Position numbers and translations under genes: made by a program
Shown here: piece after piece, positions 1-8,196 of the stretch
Layout: each line of letters begins with the position of its first letter
How positions within the stretch are numbered: position 1 is the stretch's first letter
Notes under the pieces: generated by a model
The model's database searches: none
What the model saw: the letters and a program-made list of their open reading frames with translations, nothing else
What the model was told of the DNA's origin: nothing
Source: an alpha proteobacterium BAL199
GTDB lineage: Bacteria; Pseudomonadota; Alphaproteobacteria; Thalassobaculales; Thalassobaculaceae
DNA length: 64,000 nucleotides
NCBI GenBank assembly: GCA_000171835.1
Contig: ABHC01000025.1
Span: forward strand, 1 to 64,000
Direction: 5' to 3'

Positions 1-1
1 A

Positions 2-649
2 CGGCTGGCCGCAGTCGCTCCGGCGGCCGCCGCCGAACGTTCGGTGCCGCGCCTGTTGGGTGGCGGCTACATCGCGTTCACGGTCGACCAGGGCGGCAAC
101 ACCGAGCGATACCAGGGCATCGTCGAGCTGGAAGGCCACACCCTGTCGGAGTGCACGCATTCCTACTTCCGCAACTCCGAGCAGCTTGAGGCCGGCGTCA
201 AGCTGGCGGCCAACCAGATCGACACCCCGGACGGACCGGTCTGGCGGGCCGGTGCACTGATGATCCAGCGCCTGCCGTACCAGAAGGACCTGCCCGGCCG
301 GCCGAGCGAGGACGAGTACGACGAGACCTGGCGCACGGCGGTAACGCTGATGAGCAGCAGCACCGCGCCGGAACTGCTGTCCACCGAGTTGGCGCCGGAC
401 CGCCTACTGTTCCGGTTGTTTCACTCCGAGGGTGTGCGGGCCTATCCGGCACAACCGGTGCTGGATTCCTGCCGCTGTTCGGGCGAGCGGGTCGAGCGGG
501 TTCTGCGAACTTTATCGGACGAAGAACTTGCGGATCTGCGGCAGGATGGCGACATCGTGGTGGTCTGCGAGTTCTGCAAGCGGGATTGGCGCTATGATGA
601 CGGTGCCCTGGCCACGCTTCGCGAGAGCTCCGAGAATCCGGCCTTTTGA
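2..649 (+). CDS. hslO: Hsp33 redox-regulated chaperone, 5' end missing
   Basis: Cytoplasmic holdase activated by oxidation, which binds unfolding proteins under oxidative heat stress. The reading frame is open to the first bases of the window, so the N-terminus lies outside it; the GTG at 44 is internal. The visible part carries the conserved Hsp33 stretch GYIAFTVDQG, then ERYQGIVELEG and an SEQ motif. The C-terminus has the zinc/redox switch as C-x-C, 29 residues, then C-x2-C (CRC...CEFC). All four zinc cysteines are present, so the switch looks intact. The lipoprotein gene downstream starts 22 bases after the stop and may be co-transcribed. Confidence 0.93.
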   Translation, partial: RLAAVAPAAAAERSVPRLLGGGYIAFTVDQGGNTERYQGIVELEGHTLSECTHSYFRNSEQLEAGVKLAANQIDTPDGPVWRAGALMIQRLPYQKDLPGRPSEDEYDETWRTAVTLMSSSTAPELLSTELAPDRLLFRLFHSEGVRAYPAQPVLDSCRCSGERVERVLRTLSDEELADLRQDGDIVVVCEFCKRDWRYDDGALATLRESSENPAF

Positions 650-671
650 GCTGCCCCGCAACGAGGATCCC

Positions 672-1301
672 ATGACCGCGCATCTGTTTGCCCGACGCAG
701 CGAGTTGGTTTCGAACGCCATCGACCGCCGCCTGTTCCTGACCATGGCGGTTGCCGGCCTGGCCGCCGGATGCACGACGCCCGATCCGACGCAGCGCTTC
801 GCGGACCTGACCTTCACCGGACGCCCGCCGATCCCGCTGGATGTTGCCCAGGTCGACGTGGTGGACGAATACCGCATGCCGCTGGCCGACCCGAACGTGG
901 AACACCGTGCGCCGCTGGCGCCGAGTGCCGCCGCCGAGCGTTGGGCGCGAGATGTATTGCAAGCCGCCGGCACCGGCGGTCGGGCAGTGTTTCATGTGAC
1001 CAAGGGCAGCCTGGTCGAGATACCGCTCAAGACAACCACCGGCCTGAAAGGCCTCATCACCGTGGATCAGGCCGAGCGCTACGCCGCCACGATCGAAGGC
1101 CGGCTCGACCTGTATGGCGCCGACGGACGGATCCTCGGCAACGCCGAGGCCCAGGCCAGCCGAACCCAGACCATTGCCGAGAACGCGTCCCTGAACGACC
1201 GGCAGCGGCTGTGGTACACGCTGGTCGAGGCCACCGCCAACGACTTCGCCAGTTCTATGGAGACGGCGATTCGCCAAAAACTGGCCGTCTACATCCGCTG
1301 A
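672..1301 (+). CDS. Putative lipoprotein of unknown function
   Basis: Predicted protein of 209 residues. The N-terminus has an Arg-Arg pair, a hydrophobic stretch and a lipobox ending LAAGC followed by TTP, so it is probably exported and lipidated at that cysteine. The twin arginine directly before the hydrophobic segment (RRLFL) could mean Tat export, but the motif is incomplete. The rest is soluble with no domain I recognise. The start at 672 was chosen because it places the signal sequence correctly; the frame is open further upstream into hslO. It follows hslO by 22 bases. No function can be assigned. Confidence 0.7.
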   Translation: MTAHLFARRSELVSNAIDRRLFLTMAVAGLAAGCTTPDPTQRFADLTFTGRPPIPLDVAQVDVVDEYRMPLADPNVEHRAPLAPSAAAERWARDVLQAAGTGGRAVFHVTKGSLVEIPLKTTTGLKGLITVDQAERYAATIEGRLDLYGADGRILGNAEAQASRTQTIAENASLNDRQRLWYTLVEATANDFASSMETAIRQKLAVYIR

Positions 1302-1352
1302 TCCCGACAAAAACCCCACGGATTCTCCCGGCCGTGCAGACGCGCAACGCGT

Positions 1353-1359
1353 TTGTCAT
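1353..1359 (+). promoter_or_regulatory. Possible PhoB half-site upstream of btaA
   Basis: TTGTCAT, 44 bases before the btaA start, matches 6 of 7 positions of the Pho-box half-site CTGTCAT. The position one helical turn downstream (AGTGGCT) does not match well, so this is at best a single half-site. It is listed because betaine-lipid genes are phosphate-controlled in other alphaproteobacteria. Confidence 0.25.
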
Positions 1360-1402
1360 ATAAAGTGGCTATCAAGGGGGTTGGTTCGAACGGGAGGGCA
1401 CG

Positions 1403-2623
1403 ATGGGAGCGGTCAACGTCCTGAAGGCGGCGGTGATCAAGGCGCCAGTCTACACGCGCCGTGGTCTTCAAGAACGGCTGTTCACCCTGGCGTTCTCGGG
1501 CTTGGTCTATCCCCAGATCTGGGAGGATCCCGAAGTCGACATCGAGGCCATGGAGCCGCTTGAAGGCAAACGGATCGTCACAATTGCATCCGGCGGCTGC
1601 AACGTCCTCGCCTACCTCACGGAGCGGCCCAACGCGGTCATCACCGTCGACCTGAACCGCCATCACGTAGCGTTGAACCGCCTGAAGCACGCCGCCATCG
1701 GGCACCTACCGGACTTCGAGACGTTCTTCCGGTTCTTCGGCGAAGCCGATCGGGCCGACAACATCGTCGCCTACGATCGCCATCTGGCCGACCGGCTCGA
1801 TCCGGAAACCCGCTCGTACTGGGACCAGCTCACCTGGACCGGACGCCGGATCTCTCTGTTCAAGCGCAACATCTACAAGTACGGACTGCTCGGCCGGTTC
1901 ATCACCGTGCTCCACATCCTGGCGCGGCTGCACCGCGTCGACCCACGCCGGATGCTGGAGGCCCGGACAATGGAGGATCAGCGCCGGATCTTCGACGAGC
2001 ATTTGGCGCCGGTTTTCAGTTCGTGGCTGGTGCGGACCCTGTGCCGCAGCCCCAGTTCGCTGTACGGCCTTGGCATTCCACCGGCACAGTTCGACGACCT
2101 GAAATCCACCGCAGCCGGCGGCGACATGGCCATGCTGTTGAAGCACCGGTTGGGACGACTGGCCTGCGACTTCCCGCTCGATGACAACTACTTCGCCTGG
2201 CAGGCTTTCGGACGTGGCTACGATCGCGAGCACCGCAAGGCCGTGCCCCGCTATTTGCAGGAGCGGCATTTCGAAACCCTGCGCCAGACCGTTGACCGGG
2301 TCGACATCAGCCAGGCATCGATCACCGCCCGTCTCGCCGACGAGCCCGCAGCGAGCATGGACCGCTACGTGCTGCTCGATGCCCAGGACTGGATGGACAC
2401 CCGGCAGATGAACGAGTTGTGGGCGCAGATCGGACGCACCGCCCGACCCGGCGCCAAGGTGATCTACCGGACGGCCGGCGAGCAGACCATCCTGCCGAAC
2501 CACCTGCCGGCCGCCCTGCTCGACCGGTGGCGGTACGACGAAACGGCCAGCCGGGCTCTGCATCAGCGCGACCGCTCGTCAATCTACGGCGGGTTCCATA
2601 TCTACACGCTGATCGACGCGTGA
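1403..2623 (+). CDS. btaA: BtaA: S-adenosylmethionine:diacylglycerol 3-amino-3-carboxypropyltransferase
   Basis: First enzyme of diacylglyceryl-N,N,N-trimethylhomoserine (DGTS) betaine-lipid synthesis. It transfers the aminocarboxypropyl group of S-adenosylmethionine to diacylglycerol at the inner membrane. The 406-residue protein fits the DUF3419/BtaA family: an early YPQIWEDP motif, then a SAM-binding region with IASGGCN and TVDLN. The ATG at 1403 follows a clear GGGAGG site. The stop overlaps the btaB start as GTGA, so the two are translationally coupled. Other members of the family are induced by phosphate starvation, when betaine lipids replace phospholipids. Confidence 0.93.
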   Translation: MGAVNVLKAAVIKAPVYTRRGLQERLFTLAFSGLVYPQIWEDPEVDIEAMEPLEGKRIVTIASGGCNVLAYLTERPNAVITVDLNRHHVALNRLKHAAIGHLPDFETFFRFFGEADRADNIVAYDRHLADRLDPETRSYWDQLTWTGRRISLFKRNIYKYGLLGRFITVLHILARLHRVDPRRMLEARTMEDQRRIFDEHLAPVFSSWLVRTLCRSPSSLYGLGIPPAQFDDLKSTAAGGDMAMLLKHRLGRLACDFPLDDNYFAWQAFGRGYDREHRKAVPRYLQERHFETLRQTVDRVDISQASITARLADEPAASMDRYVLLDAQDWMDTRQMNELWAQIGRTARPGAKVIYRTAGEQTILPNHLPAALLDRWRYDETASRALHQRDRSSIYGGFHIYTLIDA

Positions 2624-3288
2624 CCCGGGCTGGCGGGTCCGGCGCGGTGGACGCGCGGGAGTCGATGGACCGGATGTACCGGCTTCAGCGGCATTTCTAT
2701 GACCTGACGCGGAAGTACTACCTGTTCGGACGGGACGGCCTGATCGAGCGGCTGGACGCCCGGCCAGGCGAGACCGTGCTCGAGGTCGGCTGCGGCACCG
2801 CGCGCAACCTGATCAAGATGGCGCGGCGCTATCCGGAGGCGCGCTTCTTCGGCCTCGACGCGTCGGACGAAATGCTCAAGACCGCCGAGTCCGCCGTCGC
2901 CCGTGCCGGACTCCGGGGCCGGCTGCCGCTTGCCCAGGCCTTCGCCCAGACCTTCACGCCGGCGACGTTCGCTCTCGACCAGCCGTTCGACCGGATCGTG
3001 TTCTCCTACACCCTGTCGATCATTCCGGGCCCGATGGAAGCGCTCGACAACGCGCTGAGCCAACTGCGGTCGGGCGGCACGCTGCATGTGGTCGATTTCG
3101 GCGATGCCGCTGCCCTGCCCGGCTGGTTCCAGGGGATGCTGGCGTGGTGGCTCGACAAGTTCCACATTGCGCACCGTCCGGAAGTCGGCGCCTGGTTCGA
3201 GCGTCAGGCGGCCGAGGGTCACGGCCGGCTGGAAACCCGCACCATCGGCGGCCGTTACGCCGAGTTCTTCACGCTGGTGAAGACCTGA
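2620..3288 (+). CDS. btaB: BtaB: SAM-dependent N-methyltransferase of betaine-lipid synthesis
   Basis: Methylates the amino group of diacylglycerylhomoserine three times to give DGTS. Class I methyltransferase fold with motif I VLEVGCGTARN, an acidic end of strand 2 (GLDAS) and a motif IV-like segment (DRIVFSYTLS). The GTG at 2620 overlaps the btaA stop and gives 222 residues. A GTG at 2647 and an ATG at 2665 are alternative starts. The family is usually about 210 residues. The open frame running further upstream inside btaA is a shadow. Identification rests on the fold plus the adjacency to btaA. Confidence 0.9.
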   Translation: MTRAGGSGAVDARESMDRMYRLQRHFYDLTRKYYLFGRDGLIERLDARPGETVLEVGCGTARNLIKMARRYPEARFFGLDASDEMLKTAESAVARAGLRGRLPLAQAFAQTFTPATFALDQPFDRIVFSYTLSIIPGPMEALDNALSQLRSGGTLHVVDFGDAAALPGWFQGMLAWWLDKFHIAHRPEVGAWFERQAAEGHGRLETRTIGGRYAEFFTLVKT

Positions 3289-3307
3289 CGGTCCAGATCA
3301 GCGGTCG

Positions 3308-4489
3308 TTACGCCGCGGTGCGCGCCCAGTCGGTCAGCTTGCCGATGAAGTCGGCGCAGGCGTCGATCTGATCGATCGCCACCCATTCGTCGGCCTTATG
3401 CGCCTGGTCGATGCTGCCGGGACCAAAGATCACCGCCGGGATGCCGGCGCGCTGGAACAGTCCGGCTTCGGCGCCGTAGGCAACGACGCCTGACGCGTTC
3501 AGCCCGGTCAGATGCCGGACCAGGGCCTCGGCCGCCGAGGTCTCGTCCGGCGCTAAGCCCGGCACGTCGGTGATCATCTCGGTTGTCACCCCGGCCTGCG
3601 GCGACAATACCTTCAGAACCGGATCGAGGTGCTCGGCGCAGAACACCCGGATCCGCGCCTCAATGGCGTTGGCGTCGTCCGTCGGCACCAGCCGAACGCT
3701 CCAGGTCAACCGGCAGATTTCGGCCACGATATTGTGAGCGGTGCCGCCGTCGATGACCCCGACATTGAAGGTCGAGCACGGCGGATCGAACGGCGAGTGC
3801 GGATCGGCCCCGGCGGCCAGTTCGGCGCCGAGTTCCTCCAGAAAGTCGATCAGCCGGGCCGCCGCGACGATGGCGTTCGCCCCCTGGCTCGGCTGGCTGG
3901 AATGGGCCGGCACGCCGGTGATGGTGGTGCGGTAGACCCGGGTCCCCTTGTTGCCGCCGATCAGGGCCATCGACGTCGGCTCGCCCACGATCACTGCCCG
4001 CGGCCGGGGAAGGTTGGCCGCGATGTCGGTGATGATGTGGCGGACGCCGAGGCAACCAACCTCCTCGTCATAGGAAAACGCGAAATGGATCGGCACCGAC
4101 AGCGGGGCCGCCACCATTTCCGGCACCAGCGCCAGGGCGGTCCCGACGAACCCCTTCATGTCGCAGGTGCCGCGGCCGTACAACCGGCCGTCGCGGCGCA
4201 CCACCGTGAACGGATCGGCGCTCCAGTTCTGGCCGTCGACCGGCACCACGTCGGTGTGGCCGGACAGCACCACGCCGCCGGCGACCGGCGGCCCGATGGT
4301 GGCCCACAAGTTGGCCTTGGCCCCGTCCTCGTCGTAGGTCAGGCGGGCTTCGACCCCGTGCTCGGCCAGATAGGCCTTCACGTCCTCGATCAGCGACAGA
4401 TTGGAAACCCGCGACGTGGTGTCGTAAGCCACCAGGCGCTCGGTCATGGCGAGCGCCCGATCCAGGCGATCACCGGTTCCGACAGTCAT
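3308..4489 (-). CDS. argE: Acetylornithine deacetylase, M20 metallopeptidase family
   Basis: Hydrolyses N-acetylornithine to ornithine and acetate in arginine synthesis. Di-zinc M20 motifs are in order: GHTDVVPVDG (metal His and catalytic Asp), GRGTCDMKG (bridging Asp), DEEVGCLG (catalytic Glu pair) and GEPT. The ATG at 4489 is preceded by AAAGGG at 8 bases and gives 393 residues. A GTG at 4513 would overlap the upstream folE stop by a few bases and add 8 residues. It lies directly downstream of folE on the same strand and is probably co-transcribed. Related M20 amidohydrolases share these motifs, so substrate specificity is not certain. Confidence 0.85.
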   Translation of the reverse strand: MTVGTGDRLDRALAMTERLVAYDTTSRVSNLSLIEDVKAYLAEHGVEARLTYDEDGAKANLWATIGPPVAGGVVLSGHTDVVPVDGQNWSADPFTVVRRDGRLYGRGTCDMKGFVGTALALVPEMVAAPLSVPIHFAFSYDEEVGCLGVRHIITDIAANLPRPRAVIVGEPTSMALIGGNKGTRVYRTTITGVPAHSSQPSQGANAIVAAARLIDFLEELGAELAAGADPHSPFDPPCSTFNVGVIDGGTAHNIVAEICRLTWSVRLVPTDDANAIEARIRVFCAEHLDPVLKVLSPQAGVTTEMITDVPGLAPDETSAAEALVRHLTGLNASGVVAYGAEAGLFQRAGIPAVIFGPGSIDQAHKADEWVAIDQIDACADFIGKLTDWARTAA

Positions 4490-4505
4490 GGACGGCACCC
4501 TTTGC

Positions 4506-5138
4506 TCAGCCACCCTGGCCGATCAGTTGCAGAAACTCGCGGCGACGCTCCGGGTCATCCTTGAAGCAGCCGAGCATCCGGGTGGTTACCATACTCACGC
4601 CCTGCTTGTGCACGCCACGGGCACTCATGCACTGGTGCTCGGACTCGATCATCACCGCCACACCGATCGGATCCAGGGCCGATTGGATTGATTCGGCAAT
4701 CTGGGCAGTCAACCGTTCCTGGATCTGCATCCGCTTGGCGTAGGCGTCGATCACCCGGGCCAGTTTTGAGATGCCGACGACCCGCCCCCTCGGAAAATAC
4801 GCGACATGCGCCACCCCGACGATCGGCAGCATGTGATGCTCGCAGAACGACTCGAACCGCACGCCTTTGAGCAGCACGATCTCGTCGTAGGATGCCACTT
4901 CCTCGAAGGTCCGGGCCAACAACTCAGCCGGGTCGTGGAGGTAGCCGCCGAACAGTTCCTCATAGGACCGCACGACCCGCGCCGGCGTATCGGTCAGGCC
5001 TTCGCGTTCCGGATCTTCACCGATCCATTCGATCAAGGTGCGCACGGCCCGCTCGGCCTGTTCGCGGGTAGGTTTGCGGCGCGCAATCGCCGGTTCGGTG
5101 TCCTGGGTTTTGGCCACCGCCGTATCGTATGGACTCAT
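4506..5138 (-). CDS. folE: GTP cyclohydrolase I
   Basis: Converts GTP to dihydroneopterin triphosphate, the first step of tetrahydrofolate and other pterin synthesis. Type IA signature: DTPARVVRSYEE, FESFCEHHMLPI (zinc Cys and His) and a second zinc Cys in HQCMSARG. The ATG at 5138 follows AAGGA at a normal distance and gives 210 residues. The frame extends 20 codons upstream, but that part lacks family similarity. argE follows with almost no gap. The roughly 140 bases towards apaG are AT-richer than the surroundings and probably hold the promoter. Confidence 0.95.
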   Translation of the reverse strand: MSPYDTAVAKTQDTEPAIARRKPTREQAERAVRTLIEWIGEDPEREGLTDTPARVVRSYEELFGGYLHDPAELLARTFEEVASYDEIVLLKGVRFESFCEHHMLPIVGVAHVAYFPRGRVVGISKLARVIDAYAKRMQIQERLTAQIAESIQSALDPIGVAVMIESEHQCMSARGVHKQGVSMVTTRMLGCFKDDPERRREFLQLIGQGG

Positions 5139-5279
5139 GCCAAGATCCTTGTTTCGGGAGGGGATGCCGCGAGGGCAGAGCCAGTGGCCTAATCGCACGT
5201 CGAGATGTGCGGGATTTATGAGGTGTTATATGCGTATCGAGACGCTCAATTCAAAGAACGTCCGGTCAATCTCGCGTGA

Positions 5280-5672
5280 TCAGTGCAAGCTGATCGGCTG
5301 GTGAGGGCTGTCCAGCGAGAACGCCGGGATCGCCACCTCGATCCGCTCGCCGTCTTCCGCTTCCATCTCGTACGACCCGACCATCATCCCCGACGGGGTC
5401 GGCAGCGGGCAGCCGCTGGTGTACTCGAAGCTGTCGCCGGGGCGCAGCACCGGTTGCTCACCGACCACGCCCGGCCCACGAACCTCCTGAGTCCGGCCGC
5501 GGGCATCGGTGATCGACCAGTAGCGATTGCGCAGCCGCATCGTCACCGCACCGAGGTTCTCGATCCTGACCTGATACGCCCAGACGTACTGGCCTTCCTC
5601 AGGCGAGGACTGCTCGTCGAGGTACACCGGCTGTACGGTGACCCGAATGCCATGAGTGGTGCTGCTGTACAT
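5280..5672 (-). CDS. apaG: ApaG domain protein
   Basis: Small single-domain beta-sandwich protein of 130 residues. Family signatures: [23 protein letters not shown], then [18 protein letters not shown] and MVGSYEM. ApaG was named from Salmonella cobalt-resistance work; its molecular role remains unsettled. The ATG at 5672 is preceded by AAGGA at 7 bases. It lies downstream of the RTX gene on the same strand with about 140 bases between them, so it is probably a separate unit. Confidence 0.93.
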   Translation of the reverse strand: MYSSTTHGIRVTVQPVYLDEQSSPEEGQYVWAYQVRIENLGAVTMRLRNRYWSITDARGRTQEVRGPGVVGEQPVLRPGDSFEYTSGCPLPTPSGMMVGSYEMEAEDGERIEVAIPAFSLDSPHQPISLH

Positions 5673-5813
5673 CAATCCATCCTTGGGCGCCCTGGCGTCC
5701 GCTGATGTAGGCGACCCATGTCCCGGTGTCCAATTGTGCCGACACAACGGTATGATGATGGAACGACCACGGCTCGGTACAGTTCCCGAGACCGGAACTC
5801 GCGCATCGCACTG

Positions 5814-6929
5814 TCAGCCGGTCGTGAACCAGCCGTCAACCACCGACGACGAGGTGACGCCGGTCAAGGTTACCGTGCCGCCGGTCGAGAACGTCACCAC
5901 CGCCACGCTGTTCACGTCGGCCGCCGACCAGGTGATGCCCGACGACAGCCGCATCCGGTCGCCGGCGGAGTAGTCGAAATCGCTGATGGTGTCGGCGCCG
6001 TCCGGGCTGCCCATCCAGAAAATATCGCCACCCGTACCGCCGATCATCAGGTCGTTGCCACGGTTGCCGGCCAGCGTGTCGACGCCCTGCCCGCCGGACA
6101 GCACGTCGTTGCCCTGGCCGCCGTACAACATGTCGGGGGCGCTGCCGCCGTACAGCGTATCGTTGCCCAGATTGCCGTACAGGATGTCGCGGCCGTCGCC
6201 GCCCAGCAGCGAGTCGTTGTCCTGACCGGCGAACATGGTGTCGTTGCCGTCGCCGCCGATGATCGTGTCGTTGCCGAGGTTGCCGTAGATCACATCGTCA
6301 CCGGCCTCGCCCAGGAGCGAGTCGGCACCGAGATTGCCCCACATCCGGTCGTTGCCTTCGCCGCCGAAGATCGTGTCGCTGTCGGCGCCACCGAACATGG
6401 TGTCGGTGCCACTGCCGCCGGACAGCAGATCGCTGCCGACATTGCCGTAGATCAGATCGGCGCCGTCGCCACCGAACAAGCTGTCGGCCCCATCGCCGCC
6501 GCGCACCGTATCCTTGCCGTCGCCGGCGACGATGCTGTCCTCGCCATTGCCGGTACCGCCGGTGATCGAGTCGTTCCCGACCCCGCCGACCAGCGTGTCA
6601 TCATCCGGCCCGCCGATGATGGAATCGGCGCCCTCCGAGGCCGTCAAGTTGACCTTCAACAAGGTGCCAGTCAGGTTGGCGCCGGTAAACGAGACTCCGA
6701 TGGTGCTGCTGATCACCATCGTCACCGTGCCGCTGGTGGTAGCCAGGATGGTCGATGGCAAGCTGATCACGTGCGCAGCGTTGGCGCTGACGTTGATCGT
6801 CGAATAGCCGATGATCGAGGTAAGGCTGGTCGAAAGCAGCGTACCGGAGGTGATGTTCAGTGTGCCGGTGTCGGTGCCGTCGGTCGCAACCCCCGAAAGG
6901 CCGGTGACCGAGGTCGTGACGGTAGCCAT
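5814..6929 (-). CDS. RTX calcium-binding repeat protein, likely type I secretion substrate
   Basis: Protein of 371 residues. Roughly the first 120 residues are Ser/Thr/Val-rich with no signal peptide. About 22 nonapeptide RTX repeats (GGxGxDxΦx) follow, predicted to form a calcium-stabilised parallel beta-roll. The last 70 residues include [16 protein letters not shown] and a VTLTGV strand, typical of type I secreted RTX proteins. Units beginning GN instead of GG recur mostly every fourth repeat, giving a higher-order period of about 36 residues. The ATG at 6929 has a strong AGGAG site. There is no protease, lipase or haemolysin domain, and no type I exporter in the window. Confidence 0.85.
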   Translation of the reverse strand: MATVTTSVTGLSGVATDGTDTGTLNITSGTLLSTSLTSIIGYSTINVSANAAHVISLPSTILATTSGTVTMVISSTIGVSFTGANLTGTLLKVNLTASEGADSIIGGPDDDTLVGGVGNDSITGGTGNGEDSIVAGDGKDTVRGGDGADSLFGGDGADLIYGNVGSDLLSGGSGTDTMFGGADSDTIFGGEGNDRMWGNLGADSLLGEAGDDVIYGNLGNDTIIGGDGNDTMFAGQDNDSLLGGDGRDILYGNLGNDTLYGGSAPDMLYGGQGNDVLSGGQGVDTLAGNRGNDLMIGGTGGDIFWMGSPDGADTISDFDYSAGDRMRLSSGITWSAADVNSVAVVTFSTGGTVTLTGVTSSSVVDGWFTTG

Positions 6930-7092
6930 GGCGCTCTCCTGATTCTCAGGGCAACACGGGCGTTCTGCCCTGCCAGAAATCCGAGCCAAGAGGAGGGTAG
7001 CACCAACGCGGGCGTCGGTCATCTGGGTCGTGTCGCGGGGCCACCAGCACTCTTGCAAGATCGCGCCGGCTGACGCATGTTCCCGGCAGTAT

Positions 7093-7166
7093 GCGGGTGT
7101 AGTTCAATGGTAGAACGGCAGCTTCCCAAGCTGCATACGAGGGTTCGATTCCCTTCACCCGCTCCA
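7093..7166 (+). tRNA. tRNA-Gly(CCC)
   Basis: A 74-base cloverleaf with encoded CCA. The acceptor stem GCGGGTG pairs with CACCCGC. The D arm is GTTC/GAAC. The anticodon stem GCAGC/GCTGC encloses the loop TTCCCAA, giving anticodon CCC. The T arm GAGGG/CCCTT encloses TTCGATT. The discriminator base is T and CCA occupies 7164-7166. Confidence 0.95.
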
Positions 7167-7196
7167 AACCCTCCGACACGCGGCCGAGCGCCCGCT

Positions 7197-7982
7197 TTAG
7201 CGCCGGTGAAACGCCGGGACGCGGCGTTCCGCGGTCGCCTTGATCCCTTCGGCGAAATCCTCGGTCTCCCTCAGTTGGGCCTGCTCATCGGATTCGTGAT
7301 CGGTCCGCTCCGCGATCTGCCGGGCCAGATCCATCCGCATGGTCGCCCGTGTCGACTCAACCGCAAGCGGTGCGTTCGACGCGATCTCGGCCGCCAGCTC
7401 GATCGCCGTCGCGCGCAGCCGGTCCAGCGGCACCACCATGTCGGCGAGGCCGATGTCAAGCGCCTCCTCGGCCTTCAGGCGGCGGCTGGTGTAGAACATC
7501 ATCGCGGCGCGCTGCTGTCCGATGACGCGCGGCAAGGTGACGGTAAGGCCGAAGCCCGGGTGAATCCCCAGCCGGGTGAAGTTGGCAGCGAACCGGGCCT
7601 CCGGACAGGCCACCCGAAAGTCTGCGACCAGCGCCAGCCCGAGTCCGCCGCCGACCGCCGGGCCGTTGACCGCGGCCACCACCGGCTTGCGGCACGAGAA
7701 CAGCCGCACCGCCTCGCGGTACAAATCCCGAGTCCGTCGGTCGCGCATCAGCCGGTCGCCGGAACCGTCGCCGAAATTGGCGCCGGCGCAGAACGACTTG
7801 CCCTGGGCGCACAGCACGATGGCACGATAGCGGTCGTCCCGGTCGATTGCCTCGAACGCATCGGCCAGAGTCCGTACCACGTCGATGTCGAAGAAATTGT
7901 GCGGCGGACGCCGGAGTTCCACCGACACGACGTGGCCGTGGATTTCCAATCCGAGGTCGGGGAAATCGCCGAGATCGGTCAT
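7197..7982 (-). CDS. Enoyl-CoA hydratase/isomerase family protein
   Basis: Crotonase-fold protein of 261 residues. The oxyanion-hole segments are visible: KSFCAGANF near residue 62 and GPAVGGGLGLALVADFR near residue 110. The position of the second catalytic glutamate of classical hydratases reads IHPGFGLT, without an obvious acidic residue. It may therefore be a different crotonase-fold reaction rather than a beta-oxidation hydratase. The ATG at 7982 is preceded by GGAAGGA at 9 bases. It stands alone, facing tRNA-Gly on one side and divergent from the flavin monooxygenase on the other. Confidence 0.82.
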   Translation of the reverse strand: MTDLGDFPDLGLEIHGHVVSVELRRPPHNFFDIDVVRTLADAFEAIDRDDRYRAIVLCAQGKSFCAGANFGDGSGDRLMRDRRTRDLYREAVRLFSCRKPVVAAVNGPAVGGGLGLALVADFRVACPEARFAANFTRLGIHPGFGLTVTLPRVIGQQRAAMMFYTSRRLKAEEALDIGLADMVVPLDRLRATAIELAAEIASNAPLAVESTRATMRMDLARQIAERTDHESDEQAQLRETEDFAEGIKATAERRVPAFHRR

Positions 7983-8196
7983 TGTGGTGGTTCCTTCCGA
8001 GGGTCGATGGAGCGCCGGGCAGGGCGTTACGCCGACTGTAGTCGGCGCCGCCCGACCTGACATCCCCCGCGCATGGGCGGCACTGGTGCAGCACCGGAAT
8101 ACAAGCCGCACCGGGACACGAAAGCATTTGCCCCACGGATTCCGTCGCCGCTAGGTTGGACCGGTACCACTGCCCATCCTACGAAGAGACGCATCC

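Noticed and set aside
2419-2619. Upstream extension of the btaB frame inside btaA
   Set aside because: Amino-acid composition is not btaB-like and the GTG at 2620 overlaps the btaA stop as expected for coupled genes.
6000-6650. Regularly spaced repeats that resemble a CRISPR array
   Set aside because: Periodicity follows the 27-base codon unit of the RTX nonapeptides within an open frame.
5718-7073. Long plus-strand open frame opposite the RTX gene (451 codons)
   Set aside because: It is the complement of repetitive RTX coding sequence, made open by GC-rich repeat bias. The minus-strand frame has a strong ribosome site and clear RTX repeats.
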